DNA from: Sipunculus nudus
Taxonomy: Eukaryota; Annelida; Sipuncula; Golfingiida; Sipunculidae
Direction: 5' to 3'
DNA: 64,000 bases
Assembly (NCBI GenBank): GCA_026874595.1
Contig: CM049318.1
Span: 27,432,956 to 27,496,955, forward strand
Shown here piece after piece: positions 25,207-38,180 of the stretch. The position numbers and the translations under genes are program-made. Under the pieces are notes generated by a model. The model was not told where the DNA came from. It saw only the letters and a list, made by a program, of their open reading frames with translations, and searched no databases. Every line of letters begins with the position of its first letter. Positions within the stretch are counted from its first letter, which is position 1.

Positions 25207-27564
25207 AACAAGGCCTACAGGCCTAATGCGAACCTGTGCAAAGTTTAGGAGTATGAATGGAGGTTTATTTTTAAAATTTAATATTGATCCTCCTTAGTCC
25301 TGCATATCTACCTTAGTCATTATGATTTCAGCAAAATGGACGTTTCTGACCTGCAAGTTTCAGACTAGGACATTTTAAAACCAGAATATGGGTAGTCGAC
25401 AAGCTACTATGTGTATCCGCAGAAATCAGAGTGGGACGGGTGAAGTGAGGCATGGATTAAGTGGCAAGGGGAATAAAGCGTGGTGTGTTGCATATTAGCA
25501 TGGATGTCTGCAACTAAAACGTGAATGTAGGTGGTGCCACCTGTCATAAAATTGAGAAAATTGTCCAGGATGTATAAACCTGCAAAATTTCAGGTGGACA
25601 AGTCAAACCACTGATGAGATATAAATGATTTAATCCCAAGGCAGATCAACAGATGGATGCTGTGCATAAGTGGTTGCAGGTGGCGCCAAGAGCTATGTGA
25701 GATCTTTACACATGCAAAATTTTGGCCTAATCGGTCAAACGGTTCCGAAGATATGGGCTTGGATGTCTGCAGAGTAAACGTGAATGTAGGTGGCGCCACC
25801 TGTCATAAAATCAAGAAAGCTGTCAAGGATGTAAAATACCTGCAAAATTTCAGCTGGATAAGTCAAACCACTGCTGAGATATGAGTGATTTTATCCCAAG
25901 GCAGATGAACAGATGGACGCTGTGCATAAGTGGTTGCAGATGGCGCCACCAGTTTTGCCTATGATGAAGAGCTATGTGAGATCTATACACATGCAAACTT
26001 TTGGCCTAATCAGTCAAATGGTACCCGAGATATGAGCTTGGATGTCTGCAGAGTAAATGTGAATGTAGGTGGCGACACCTGTCATAAAAATGAACAACTG
26101 TCCAGGATGTATAAAACTGCAAAATTTCAGTTGGATAATTCAAACCACTCCTGAGATATGAGTGATTTTATCCAAAGGCAGATGAACAGATGGACGCTGT
26201 GCATAAGTGGTTGCAGGTGGCACCACCAGTTTTGCCTGTGATGAAGAGCTATGTAAGATGTATACACATGCAAAATTTTGGCCCAATCGGTCAAACTGTT
26301 CCCGAGATATGAGCTTGGATGTCTACAGAGTTATTGTGAATGTAGGTGGCGCCACCTGTCAAAAAATTTGAGAAAGCTGTTTAGGATGTATAAACCTGCA
26401 AAATTTCAGGTGGATAAGTCAAACCACTGCTGAGATGAGTAATGTTATCCCAAGGCAGATGAACAGATGGACGCTGTGCAAAAATGGTTGCAGGTGGCGC
26501 CAGCATTTTTTGTGTATGTTATAAAGCTATCAAAGGGCTACATTTGTGCAAAATTTTTAGCCTGATCGGTCAAATGGTTCCCGAGATATGTGGGTTTATG
26601 TGTGAAAACAGACGCACAAATGGAAACTGGGCAGCAAGGAAAGGTCAGAGGTCAACCAAAAATGAAGGCGCAGCAGTTCACGTGACCTGATGATAAACCC
26701 GATTCACTTAAAATGCAAACCAAGTTTTTTCAAACAGCTGACAGATATAGTTCCAATAATCTGGGAATTCTGCATTGTCTAGACATCCCCCCCCCCAGCC
26801 AGGTCGGTTGCCATGGTGATGTCTTGACCCCACCTGTTTGTACTGAGTGACCTCTTTACTTGGCTGCATGAAGTCAAATCTGTTTTCAAATACAGAAAGC
26901 CTTTTCAATTGGCTACAATGCTTTTTTAAAACTGTATTTACCCAATCTATTCTTATAAAACTGGCAGAACCCTACCATAGAATAATTCTTGTAAAGTTTA
27001 AACCAATCAGCTGAACAGTTTCATCATAAATCAGTGTATAAGCTAGAAGAGTTTAAAATTACATTTTCGCTTGTAAAAAACACATAAATGTAGGTGGCGC
27101 CACCAATACCTCAAAATCAGATATGACATATGTGTCAAACATTGGTATAATTTTGGTCATTTTAGCTCTAGCTGTTTCTGAGATTTTAATTTTAGTGTGC
27201 TTTTTTGGACAGATGGCCAAAAATCTCTGAACTGAAACCATTCAAACAAACTTGAGAGCGATTGTTCCAGAGATCACTTCTGTGAAATATTGGACAATTT
27301 GGCTGGACAGTTTCAGAGAAGAAGATTTTTAAAGGTTTTTAAGCTTTTTCTCTATAAAATCTAAATTAATGCAGATACCCAATAATAAGCTCCAGGGTAC
27401 CAAGTTTCACATGTGACGAATTCTTACATGTAATTTGGAGCTGCTAGCTCAGACAGTTTCTTACTTACAGCCATGGACGGCGGAAAGCCAGCCCTGGACG
27501 GCGGACGGCTGACGACGGACGGACGACACTGCGCCATCGCATAAGCTCACAGGTTCGCTAAAAA
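25207..27564 (+). mobile_element. Inverted-repeat-ended element, copy 3 (~2.36 kb)
   Basis: Left end GCGAACCTGTG (25228-25238), right end CACAGGTTCGC (27548-27558). Collinear with copy 1 (2201-5250) through the tandem core, the ATCTGGGAA-TCTGCAT segment and the tail. It lacks the nested MITE found in copy 1, and ends with GGACGG-type repeats. Confidence 0.72.
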
Positions 27565-27741
27565 GGGGGAAGCTATAGGGAAGGGAAACAGAAAAAGACC
27601 TCAAGGGATAAGGATGCCACATCAGCCCAAGCTCATGGCGACTAAAGGGAGATAGCTGACAGTCATGCAGCCATGGGCCATAAAAAAAGTACAAGATACC
27701 ATACATGCAAATATATGATTACAGAAACTTGTATGCATTAC

Positions 27742-27921
27742 CTGATGCTCCGAAGACGATTTCATAATGAGCAGACTGATTCTGGTACATAGTTGGGGTA
27801 AGCAGGATGTGGGCATGCTCCTTGGCTTTAACTCTAAACACCAGCGATGTCAATGAGGGCCTGGAGAACCACAAACGATTGTAGGTCAAGGCCGCAGGTG
27901 TCTTAACGTTCACAAATCGCC
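27742..27921 (-). CDS. Module M16, first exon
   Basis: Encodes RFVNVKTPAALTYNRLWF, RVKAKEHAHILL and YEIVFGAS. Phase 1 at both ends (acceptor TTTTCAG, donor GTAATG). The usual cysteine of A-C-x-D-A-H is a lysine here (AKEHAH). An N-Q-S sequon lies before the Y-E strand. It joins 21628-21888 across a 5.9-kb intron. Confidence 0.9.
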
Positions 27922-28187
27922 CTGAAAATATTGATTAAAAACGCTCCATTGTTGCTTGCTAAGGTGTTGTCCTCCATTAAAGACATGAGAAATCTGAAGC
28001 ACTGCTAAAAATAGTTTTCTATTTAGTATTAGAAAAGTTTTTACTGAAATCTTTAAGATATCTTGATTTATGGGCAGAATGCTAAAGGACAAGAAAATTT
28101 ATTATAATGCGCCCAATCTTGATGCTTTTTACAGATATTTAAAAAGAAATGCAAAGCTGAAAATGTGATCTAATGATGGCTTCATAC

Positions 28188-28382
28188 CTTGGTCCTTCTG
28201 GAACTCCCAGCGCCCTGTAGCCCCGAATCCTGTTGATAAGCTGAGGGCATGCACAGTGTAAGGTTGTGTGTCTTGGTATTCTAGAAGTTTATTAATGCCG
28301 ACCTCATCACCCCGACCGACTTGTATTTTTCCAGCTGTCCAGCGAAGCCAGAACTTTCTCATCTCAGTGCAGCTAAGAACAC
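28188..28382 (-). CDS. Module M15, second exon
   Basis: Encodes VLSCTEMRKFWLRW, QVGRGDEVG, YQDTQPY and STGFGATGRWEFQKDQ. Phase 1 start (CCTTTAG) and phase 1 end (GTATGA). The intron sits directly before V-L-S-C, the same place as the second intron of M5. Confidence 0.92.
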
Positions 28383-29087
28383 CTAAAGGAACAAAATAAC
28401 TCGAGACTTGCATGCTCCTTCTAGAATTACTACTTTATTCTGGTTATCATTTCTGTTGCATTAATCGCACACAGTCATGACTTGTTATCTACCGAAATGA
28501 TGCAAAATGACTAATTAGTGAAATGAGTTCATGATAGAATAATTAGCAGGCTGAAGTCAATCATCACACTAAAAAGTGTGTTTTTTATGTACAGAATGAT
28601 GTCTGACATCAAAGGTAAATGAGTAAACATGCTTGACAGGCAAGTCCACCTCTATATCTTATTCCTTGTTTGAGTCCTAAAATACTATGCTGTAGTCAGA
28701 ATCCAAGGCTGTTGGATTGTCAAAGATTTTTTTGTGGATAACATTCATTTTTCATTAAATGTTGACAGTTTGCAGAATTTCCCCAGATGTCATGGGTCCA
28801 AATGTCAAGTTATGACCACATTTTCCATAATTTAAATTTATATAGGGCAAGGCTGGGCAAACTATGGAGCATATATGTATATTATTACACAAACTTACAT
28901 GTAAAGCTAATTTTGGAATAATTTTTCCAACTTTCTAGCAAATATAATTTCATTAATCTAAAGAATAATATTGACACTATAGCAGGAAGATATATGATAG
29001 AAAATATATAATTACCAAGCTTCAAGATAAATTCAAAAATCATCAATAAAAATGAAATTAATATTTTAGAAAATTAATAAGCCATAC

Positions 29088-29327
29088 CACTTGTTTCTTC
29101 ACTAGCCACTGGCACCGCTAATTTTTCTCTTCTGAGGAAGGTCCTGGTGTTTGACGAGCCTCCAATGACTATCTCGTACGTGTCAGTATCTGTGTTTAGT
29201 GGGATGTTTGAGAGCGTGATGTGGGCATCGTTACACGCCTGCACACCGAACAGGAAGACCTCCTGAGACACCGTCATGAACATATCATAGCGGTACGCAT
29301 TTGGCGTGAAGTAACCATACATATCAC
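29088..29327 (-). CDS. Module M15, first exon
   Basis: Encodes DMYGYFTPNAYRYDMF, QACNDAHITL, YEIVIGGSSNTRTFLRREK and ASEETS. Phase 1 at both ends (CAAAG acceptor, GTATGG donor). It runs further than most first exons, to just before the L-S-C strand. Confidence 0.92.
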
Positions 29328-29805
29328 CTTTGAAGAAATGGAAAAAAAAATTATCACAGAGTGCTCTTAAATTGTTTTTAAAGGGGGAGGGGGTTAAGCA
29401 GCTCCATGTTCTTTTTCAATTATTTACACTTAATTTTTGGTAATTTGAAAATAAATTTTATGTTTCTTCTGAACTAGACAGAATTTTTATAAAATTATTA
29501 ATGAAAAAAAATTAATATGGTAGTTGTTACTGGTTCAAATAGTGAAGAAAGTTTGTGTCCTGTCCCCTTTGAGTGTGTTTTTGTTTAAATATTATATGTT
29601 TTATTAATTATTTCTTCTATATATAAATAAGCAAAGAATTTTAAGATTTCTCTAACAGAACCAGAGAAATTAAGTTTCTAATAATCTGAATGAAAAACTC
29701 CCCCATGTTTCCCAGTAAAAGCCTAAGTTAAAAAATGAAGAAGATTTCTCTTACAACATATATATGATTCTCTTGTATTTTATTCAATACAGTTTATGTT
29801 CCTAC

Positions 29806-29847
29806 CTCCAGAACTTGGTGTTGGTGGCTCTGTGCCTCCTGCTGATC
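29806..29847 (-). CDS. Linker exon L3, Pro/Ser/Gly-rich (42 bp)
   Basis: A phase 1-1 exon (acceptor TTTACAG, donor GTAGGA) encoding SAGGTEPPTPSSG plus a split Gly. It lies between M14 and M15 and keeps the frame across both junctions. Composition suggests a flexible, possibly O-glycosylated hinge. Confidence 0.75.
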
Positions 29848-29944
29848 CTGTAAAGCAAGATTGAAACAAGTAAACTTCAGTACCTCAGCAGTAAATCTTC
29901 AATTCTTGTTTTATCATTTTAAAATTTAAACCTTGTTTTGATCT

Positions 29945-30372
29945 TGTATTTTTTGCAGGGGGGAGGTAATGCCTCCATTTTTTGTTCAGAACTACATAAC
30001 AGGATGAAAGTACATGCCTCCTCTCTGTTTATATCATTGTGTCATCAAGGCCCAGGGTCTGCCACACCTGCAGATCCTGGGTTTGTAATCATCCCCACTG
30101 CTACATGGGCAATAATAGCAAGGAAACTTTCCAAAGTCACAGTTGCCTGTCAGTGGTACACAGCAATGGGGCAAGGCCATCCACACTGCTGGGCCATAAA
30201 AGCAAGGAAACTCCCCAAAGTCACAATTGTCAGTGATAAAAAGCAATGGGGCAAGACCTTCCCATTAAGCCTTAAGAGGAATCAAACATGGTGGGGGCCA
30301 ACATGAAAAATCTCACTGAATCTCTAACTCTTTGAGTCCTGTGCTCTAACCCTAGACCACAGAGCCCAGTTT
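29945..30372 (-). repeat. tRNA-derived SINE candidate
   Basis: On the minus strand, GTGGTCTAGGGTTAGAGCA (about 30340-30362) is box A-like and GTTTGATTCCT (about 30280-30292) is box B-like. A body follows with an imperfect ~90-base duplication containing AGCAAGGAAACT. This fits a tRNA-derived SINE; no intact cloverleaf was shown. Confidence 0.5.
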
Positions 30373-30543
30373 GTAAATCATACAAATTTTATATTGCCTA
30401 TAAATATATACAAATATAGGTTAGAGTATGTTAACATATGTGCATTTCTACAGATTAATATATACATATAATAAATAACTATTTATTATAGTAATTCCAA
30501 TACTGTACTATGTAAAAATATATATCTGGCTGTGATGTCTTAC

Positions 30544-30745
30544 TTGGAGAACGAAATATCCACTGTCCTGGCTGGTTGTCCTTGGTCTTGACGGACACAG
30601 CGTTGACATCGTAGGGCGTGGAGTCTTGCGCTGACATCAGCGTGTTGTTGCCCACGCTCTTACCTGTGCCCAGGCTGATCTGACCTGCAGCCCATGATAT
30701 CCAGAAAGGCTGAGGAACGTTACAGCTCAAGATGTTAGGTGTGCT
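30544..30745 (-). CDS. Module M14, second exon
   Basis: Encodes STPNILSCNVPQPFWISW, SLGTGKSVG, QDSTPYDVN and GQWIFRSP. Phase 0 start (ATTTTAG), phase 1 end (GTAAGA). The split codon with linker L3 reads Arg. Confidence 0.91.
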
Positions 30746-31137
30746 CTAAAATCAGACAAAACGGACCATGAACATAAGTATGCATATAAAGAATGTTACT
30801 CTTAACTGGTTATAATAAATGAATGGCAAGAGAGTTGATTTTTCAGGCACCAAGTATGCAAATTTTGACCCCAGTATTAAAATAATTCTGAGAGAGAGCT
30901 GTCACTTTAAAAATAGACACTTGTAGTATGTAGTAGCCATTCCTCTGTCTTGGAACACTGTAAATACCATAGCTTGTTTTAATTTAAGCAGTACCTGAGG
31001 TGACTCAGTAGTCACCTTAATACAAAGCTATCTCTAGCCCCACTTGAACACTTGCCCTACTTGAACACTGGGTAAAGGAATAACACCCTGATTCAGCTTT
31101 CACTAAATTTCCTAGGATCCTCAAATTTGTCTCTTAC

Positions 31138-31373
31138 TTGAGAAGCTAATTCTATTCCTTGAATGCCCCGACGAATAACGCTCCGTGTGTTGCCAGCATC
31201 TCCAATAACAACTTCATATGACAGAGTGGTGGGTCGTCCAGGGATGACAGATAGGGCGAGGGCAGCGTAGTTACAGGCAGCTACCTCAAACAGCACACTC
31301 TTCTGGTCCAGTACTTGTACGTCCATGTGCTGGTATTTGTTGGAGCCGGTCGTGAACACCTCAACCTGATAAG
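31138..31373 (-). CDS. Module M14, first exon
   Basis: Encodes YQVEVFTTGSNKYQH, AACNYAALAL, YEVVIGDAGNTRSVIRRG, ending at ASQ in phase 0 (GTAAGA). Phase 1 start after TTTGACAG. Confidence 0.92.
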
Positions 31374-31918
31374 CTGTCAAATTAGTAATACAGGTAACCG
31401 GTGACAATATTTGAAAAATATTACTGGCACATACAAATAGCAATATCATGTCTGCATGTCTAGTTCCAGAAATTTTAAGAAAACTGAAGAAAATACAATA
31501 AATGAAGAAGTAATAAATACACCAACAGCTATCAACTACCCGGTATTCAACAAGTAAATATGGTATTAATTACCAAAAACGTCTCCACCACAACTCTCAT
31601 CATAATTTTAACAAATGGCTGTGACTCAACCATTGTCACTGAACTCCTCTTGATCTGTGCAAGGCCACTTCTCAGAATTTTCAGCAATGATGCCAAACGT
31701 GTCCTAATGGGGGTATCAGGTATGACTACACACACATCTTAGTACAGCAATATTTGGAGTGAACATTAAGTTGGGTGGTGGTACCAGCTCTCATGAGCAT
31801 TTTTTGTTAATGCATCTGAAATTATTCTGTCGTCTATTCAGACTTTTTGTTTCACACTGGTATGTAAATTAAACAGGCGGAGGTTTGAGTGCTCATGAGC
31901 ACCTGCATCTTGACTTAC

Positions 31919-32172
31919 TCTGTGTAGCCGGAATCTCCCACTCAGCAGGGGCACTGACCCAGGTCGACAAAGACAGACTTGAGATCCATTTGAAGTTGGG
32001 GTCCTTCCAGGCCATCAGCTGGTGAGTCCCGACTTCCATACCGGTACCGACACGGATTTCATCATTGACACTCCAGTCAATCCAGAAAGGAAGAAGACGA
32101 CCACAACGTACAATGCGTGGGGTGGGTGTGTGAGCACGGGCAGGACCTTGTTTGCCCTCACGGATCTGTGAC
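31919..32172 (-). CDS. Module M13, second exon
   Basis: Encodes SQIREGKQGPARAHTPTP, IVRC, FWIDW, RVGTGMEVG, WKDPNFKW and a closing AEWEI. Starts phase 2 (GACAG), ends phase 1 (GTAAGT). Confidence 0.91.
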
Positions 32173-32306
32173 CTGTCGTAAAAATTGTAAGATAAATGTT
32201 GCAGTTCCCCTGATTTTAGGATTTCTTGGGCAGAGTTAGAGCATTTACCAAATAGTAACATGACATCTGGTCCTTTCAAGATCATAATTAATTTCAAATA
32301 TCATAT

Positions 32307-32309
<3 letters not shown>

Positions 32310-32366
<57 letters not shown>
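32310..32366. repeat. (AT)n microsatellite
   Basis: An uninterrupted alternating AT run of nearly 60 bases in the intron between the M13 exons. Confidence 0.95.
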
Positions 32367-32369
<3 letters not shown>

Positions 32370-32479
32370 AATAATTCTTCAATTATGGATAACAACATGT
32401 CCCTCAACAATGCAGTGATATTTAAGTAGAGAAAACGATTTTGCTTAGAAAAGTGAATGTGAAAATACCATTCATTCCT

Positions 32480-33560
32480 TTCGAAGTGGACACTGTCCTA
32501 TAGCACAAGGTAAGTGGTGCCACCTGTCTGGGTTTGGAGAAAACTTTCCAAGATGTATGGACATGCCAAATTTCAGACCGATACCTTGAACCACTTCTGA
32601 GATATGAGCAATTTTCATCCAAAGCAAATGTACGGATGGACGCTATGCAAGAATGAATGCAGATGGCACAACCAGTCTTGTTTACCAGATGGAGGTTTCA
32701 AGTATCTGTGGACATGCACAATTTCAACCCAATACACTGAACAACCACAAAGATGAACAGATGGCAAATCCAGAGATGGACCCAAAGCAAATAGTATTGT
32801 AGGTGGCACCACAAGTCTCCATTAAGAGATGAAGAGATCCATGATCTATGGCCATTCAAAATTTCAGCTCAATACGTTGAACCACACCTGAGATATGGGC
32901 TGTTATCTAATAGACACCCTGGTTCGTACTGCACAGGAAGGACTGCAGGTGGCACCACCTGTCATTGTTACGCAAAACTTCCTAGGTGAGGGAACAACTA
33001 TACCAGGTTTCAGAAAGATCCGTCCAAGGATCTCAGAGAAGACTCTGTTTTGGCGGATTATAACAATTAAATACTTAATGACATATCTTGGAAAAAGCAG
33101 AAAAGACCATTACAGCCTGCAGAAAGTAGGTCAACACAGGTGGCACCACATGCAGGTTAATATCATTAAGCAGTCACATGATCAATATTCCTGTGAAATT
33201 TTAAACTGAAGGCTGCATCAGTTCCTAAGATATTTGGTAACAGACAATACATCATGTATGGAAACACATCAAGTTGTCAATTCGAAGTTCAGTAGAGACG
33301 CCATCTTGAAAATGACTTGATTGAATTTATACTAAAATTATTTCCCTTTCTCTAAGAAACTGTTGACTATGATATGAAGGCCAAAATATGAATATTATCT
33401 TGGAAGAAGTGGAAAAGACCATTTCGGCCTGCAGAAAGTAGGTCAACATAGGTGGTGCCACCAAAAGCTTATTTTTAAATATCCATACCATGATCAGTAA
33501 TTCTGCAAAGTTTCATGAATGTAGCTGCTGTGGCTGTTGAGATATTTAGTAACAGATGGT
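32480..33560 (+). repeat. Decayed GGTGGCACCACC-type element
   Basis: GGTGG-ACCACC-like cores recur near 32515, 32660, 32800, 32949, 33140 and 33453, with AATTTCA-CC and GAGATAT phrases between them. TTTTGGCGGATTATAACAAT near 33048 is the typical right end of the GTATCCGCC family. An old, rearranged copy. Confidence 0.6.
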
Positions 33561-33783
33561 GGACAGTTGATGCTGCTTCATGGCATAATTTCAGAGTGAA
33601 CTAAAAAGTTCATGAAAAAAAGAGAAAAATGAGCACACAACTAACTGGATGAAAATGTTCCCAACAGGAATACTCATAGTATATATGCTTCGTTCTTAAA
33701 TGTCATTGTTGAGAAGACTTTATTTATATATCACTCCAATAAATATATATTTTTCATTAATATTTTTATGTAGCATCCCTTAC

Positions 33784-33970
33784 CATGTGTTTCTGGCTCC
33801 TCCAAGCACAATTTCATAGGACTGCTGACCAATACTGCCCCTGGCACTAGACAACAAGATATGGGCGTCATTACATGTTTTAACCTTGAAGATAAAGGTC
33901 TTGGTTTGGGGCACCATCCACGTGTAGTTGTAGCGGTACTGTCTGTCCGTATACAGCGTAAACGCATCAC
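33784..33970 (-). CDS. Module M13, first exon
   Basis: Encodes DAFTLYTDRQYRYNYTW, KTCNDAHILL, YEIVLGGARNT and a split Trp codon. Phase 1 start (ATTCAG), phase 2 end (GTAAGG), joined to 31919-32172 as NTW-SQIREG. The intron cuts right after the N-x-R position, as in M20 and M23. Confidence 0.91.
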
Positions 33971-34591
33971 CTGAATTAATAAAATTGTATTTCCTAACTC
34001 TGCTATGTCCTTTCTTTTAAGGTTTGTTGAAATTCAGGGTGAGACTATAAAAACAACATGCAGCCATAGAATAGGCATATATGGTTAATTAATTAATGAA
34101 AGAGTAAGTGACCAGGTTTAAAAAGGTAACTTGCTTAGAAAAAAAAAGTGGAAAAGTAAATTTGTGACATCTCTATTCATCTCATCTGATTTGCGAAATT
34201 AGACTGAATAAAATATAATAGAGGTGCTGCACATACATACTAGATAGGTGTAAATATATGTAAGCAAACATGCAAGACACATGGACAGTCCATATGCATT
34301 TATATGCAGATGGGGCATTTTGAACATGTCTAAATATTTGATGAGAACTTGGAAACGACAAAATTGTAATGTATCCCATTCTTATCTTGACTGAATTGTA
34401 TCATAGATTAAAATACTAAATGAAATAATAAAGCTCAAACTTGTTTTACTGAAAAAATGGGAAAAATGCTGCTTAACAAGAAAGAAAGAGAAGTGATTAG
34501 CTTCACTCTTGCTGAATTTATTTACGAGTGATATTTTTACAGGTGATTGAAACATGTGAAGTATATACAATTCACCTTAAAGTAAACCCAC

Positions 34592-34817
34592 CTTCATTGG
34601 CGAACATCATCCATTCCCCAGAACTAGAGAACCCGGTCGACACACCAAAGCCCTTGACAGCATACGGTTCATCGTCATACCAACTCAGGATGCTATCCAT
34701 GCCAACAACAGCGCCACGACCAAGCTCTATGGTGGCATTATGCCAGCGGGTCCAGAAAGACCGGTACTCGTTGCATGACAGGACATTAGGTGTTTCGGCA
34801 ATTGACAAGTGTCCGCC
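34592..34817 (-). CDS. Module M12, second exon
   Basis: Encodes GGHLSIAETPNVLSCNEY, FWTRW, ELGRGAVVG and STGFSSSGEW. Starts phase 0 (ATTCAG) and ends phase 1 at a GTGGGT donor. An N-A-T sequon precedes the E-L-G-R-G turn. Confidence 0.91.
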
Positions 34818-35647
34818 CTGAATACACAAATAAAACATTGTTTAACATTGTTTATACATGATAAACTGACTGGGGTAAAATTTAGTTTCGGGCTCCTGTA
34901 CACTTAATCCATTATAATCTGTTGTGTCAAACCCAAAAGGTATTAACCTGACAGAATTTATTATACAAAAAAAAAGTACCTGTGTTTGGACTGTAGATGG
35001 CGCAGTCTATTGAATAAAGTAAACCAATATGTTTAATTTATCACAGAATGGTCTATCGCCAGTAGGCAGCTTTGTCAAATAAATGAGGATAATAATATAA
35101 TTAGAATGACAAGTTAACCTTTGAGGATTTAGGATTATAATAACAATGTTATTATTGTGCTTGGTTTACTAAGGGATAGATCTATGGCCTGTTGGAGGCA
35201 CTGTCATTGAGCATTGAGTAAGAATGAAGGTGACCATATGATATGAATATAATGCTACATTATAGAGCATACCGGATGTCAGGTTTTACATGTGTGGGGA
35301 ATAATCTGAAAGCCTGTCATTCAGACATCAGAGGGAATCTCTGAGGTTTTATCATTATTTCATCATTTTGCCTTTAAGATACCACCAGAGTACCCTGTGC
35401 ACATCTGTATATGTGTGTATGTGTGAACTGGTAGACATATATTGTGGCACAGTGGATCTGGCAGATGGTGGAATGATGTTTTTTCACGCTGAATCCTTGA
35501 GTTCACCCAGACCTTATGGGTGAAAATCACTCCTGTGGTAATTTTCAGGCATATCTGCACATACACTGATGGACACATGGACACATCCCAGATACAAAAT
35601 CATATGATCGATTTTCATACATATTTGCTCACATGGAAACCCAGCTT

Positions 35648-36036
35648 CAGGGTTCTTGCACCTCTTGACAAAATGAATTCAAGACCTTTTTAAGACAAGC
35701 TTACAGAAAATTTAAGACCCTTTTACACACAGAATTTTTAATTTTAATGGTCCTACCATGCTTTAAAACTACTGAAGATCCCAAATGGTGACCACTACAA
35801 GTTGGGACTGGTCTCATGGTAGTCTGTTGGAGAGACAAATACTCCTAATGTTTGTAGAAGTGGAGGAGTTCTGAGAATCTACAGGGAACTTTCTTTGATT
35901 ATATCACGATGAGTAAAATAAATTTAAGACATTTTTAAGTCCTGTGTCAGGATTTCAGGCATTTTAAAGACCTTTTCAAGGCCTTAAAAATGCAAAATGA
36001 AAAATAAGACTTTACAAGGCCCTACGTGAATCCCTG
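35648..36036. mobile_element. MITE-like element, CAGGG ends, 389 bp
   Basis: Begins CAGGGTTCTTGCAC and ends GTGAATCCCTG, with AAGACCTTTTTAAGAC-like phrases inverted inside both ends. AGCTT flanks both sides directly (35643-35647, 36037-36041). A looser relative may lie at 19643-19922 (CAGGGTTCC ... GGAATCCTG). Confidence 0.6.
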
Positions 36037-36106
36037 AGCTTAAGCCACTTAAGCCACAAGGTTACATCCTCCTCCACTTGAGATGTTTTTAGAGATGTTT
36101 ACTCAC

Positions 36107-36321
36107 CTGTTTCTGTTTCCTGATGACAGATCTTTGATTCCTCCATCCTCCAATCACAATCTCATAAGCGGAGACATCAGCGTTACCTGGTATGGAGGCT
36201 AGCGAGATGTGAGCATCGTTACAGGCCTTGATCTTGACTACCTGACTTGTCTGCCCATACACCGTGTACCAGAGTCGTTTGTACTCGTACTGGTTTGTGG
36301 TGGTCACATACATCGCCTTGA
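36107..36321 (-). CDS. Module M12, first exon
   Basis: Encodes AMYVTTTNQYEYKRLWY, KACNDAHISL, YEIVIGGWRNQRSVIRKQKQ. Phase 1 start (CCTCAG), phase 0 end (GTGAGT). A close-to-consensus module. Confidence 0.93.
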
Positions 36322-36749
36322 CTGAGGAAGAAGAAGATTTTATAAAGCATTATTGATGAGGTTGTTACAACTTGAGTATAAAATCTGTTTGTGCATACAA
36401 GATTAAATGTGGTATATGAGAAATACATCAACACGTAGAAAGCCATTTCTGATGGCAAATAGGTGCAAAAAAAGTCTCACTGAGTTAAAAATTTATGTCA
36501 TATGAATGTTGGATCAACAAGAGCTTATGATGTTATTACAAACATGTGCAATGTAATGTGCAATGGACATTTGATACAGTAATAGGGGTGTCCATGTGGA
36601 ACCTTTTCAGTGAGAAGTTAGACTAGCATCTTATTTCCTGTGAATTTTCTCAATTAACAATTAGATAATATATGGAAATCATGACTGTTTCTGAGTTTAA
36701 AAACTGGCTGAAGTGTTACAGATATAGCAAAATATGCAAATTTCCTTAC

Positions 36750-36972
36750 CCCAGTCCTGTAGAATTTCCCATTCTCCTGTCGCTCCCCATCCAGTGGAGA
36801 ATGACACACCATTGACAGGATGTGGGTTACTTGCGTTATGTTGCAGCACTTGTCGACGACCAAGCTGTCCCACACCAAACCTGATGTTACCAGAGTCCCA
36901 TCGGATCCAGAACCTCCGCAGTTCTTTACAATCGATCAGACCATAAATACGCTCCTCCTTCAAGTTGGGTCC
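36750..36972 (-). CDS. Module M11, second exon
   Basis: Encodes GPNLKEERI, LIDCKELRRFWIRW, RFGVGQLG, NPHPVNG and STGWGATGEWEILQDWG. It starts phase 0 after a weak acceptor (CCAAAG) and ends phase 1 at GTAAGG. The acceptor was chosen because it alone keeps the frame to M11's first exon; an acceptor a few codons further in is possible. Confidence 0.87.
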
Positions 36973-37627
36973 CTTTGGTCAGAATGGGTCACATTAATAA
37001 ATATAAGGGTTAACAGACATGAACATTAATCATTATCATATACCTTTTTCTCCATGAAATCAAAATAAAAACACATTGGTGCATATTATACATGGAAGCA
37101 TAATTCCAAACTATTTTCCCCATCACATTGGACATCATATGGTGGGCCGACGGCAAGTGATAATAAAGGATTTTATGCAGATGAAGTGTATACTAACTGT
37201 ACTTTTTCAAATAAGGAATAAGTAAACATAAATAATAGGTTTTATTTACTGTTGTAACTTCAAATACTTAAAGTATACCTTTAATATGGCTTACAGCCAA
37301 AGAACATTGATGATACATTTCAAACTGTAGGCACCCACTGAAATTTGGCAATTATCTTCTCAAACTTAAATATTTTGACACTTAATCAAATGAGGAATAA
37401 ATGCCAATCATGAGATGAATAGTTCATGATGTGGACCAACATTTGTACATATATTAATATAAACATCATTCATATGCACAGAAGATGGTCATCAATGTGG
37501 GTACACACAATATCGTAAAAGAATGGAAGAATATGCATGGCCTATAACACAACAGCATCATGCAAAAAGTACACTCATTACTGGGATGTCAACTGATGGT
37601 TGCCTTTTTCCATCAAGCATTTGAAAG

Positions 37628-38180
37628 TGAAACAAGAGCACCATAACATGCATTTGAATGGCATGCATAATACGTGGGTTGTGTATGTGGTGACCTCTGA
37701 CCTCATGACCAAATAAGCATGAATTTTGATGAGAAGGTAATTCAGGTGAGAAACTCTTTTGGTGTATCTGTATAATGGTTTTTCTGAAAATCCATAGGAT
37801 TTTTTATAAGTCCTCAGGGTTCCTCCAAAGTGAGGTGACCTCTGACCTCATAAAATATTCATGGATTTTGCTGGATATCAAACCTAGGCGAGATATTTTA
37901 ATGATTAACATTTTTGATGAGTTTTATCAAAATCCTTCATATTCTTCTAGAGTTATCTTGGCAACACCACACAGTAGCCTAGTGACCTGTGACCTTATTA
38001 AATATACATGGATGTTGCCCATAACCAAACTCGGGCGATATAATCTGTTGGTAAGTAGTTAAGGTGTGTTTCTTGAAAAGCCACAGTAAGTTATAGCGGC
38101 AACACTCAAAGTAAATGGACAGACAGATGGACAGACAGATGTTATACCATAATATTGCTGCCATATGACAGGTGTATAAA
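37628..38180 (+). repeat. Single copy of the ACAAGAGCACC family
   Basis: Starts ACAAGAGCACCATAACATG and contains GTGACCTCTGACCTCAT twice. It ends in an ACAGACAGATGG run and GTTATACCATAATATTGC. Same family as 24285-25145 but more diverged. Confidence 0.65.

Noticed and set aside
30034-30306. Overlapping open frames on both strands.
   Set aside because: They coincide with the tRNA-like SINE candidate and its internal duplication, so they are repeat-derived.
33731-33970. A 79-residue minus-strand frame beginning MMRLRCIRTD.
   Set aside because: This is the wrong frame of the M13 first exon; the adjacent frame gives the ACNDAH-like and Y-E-I-V-L-G-G signature.
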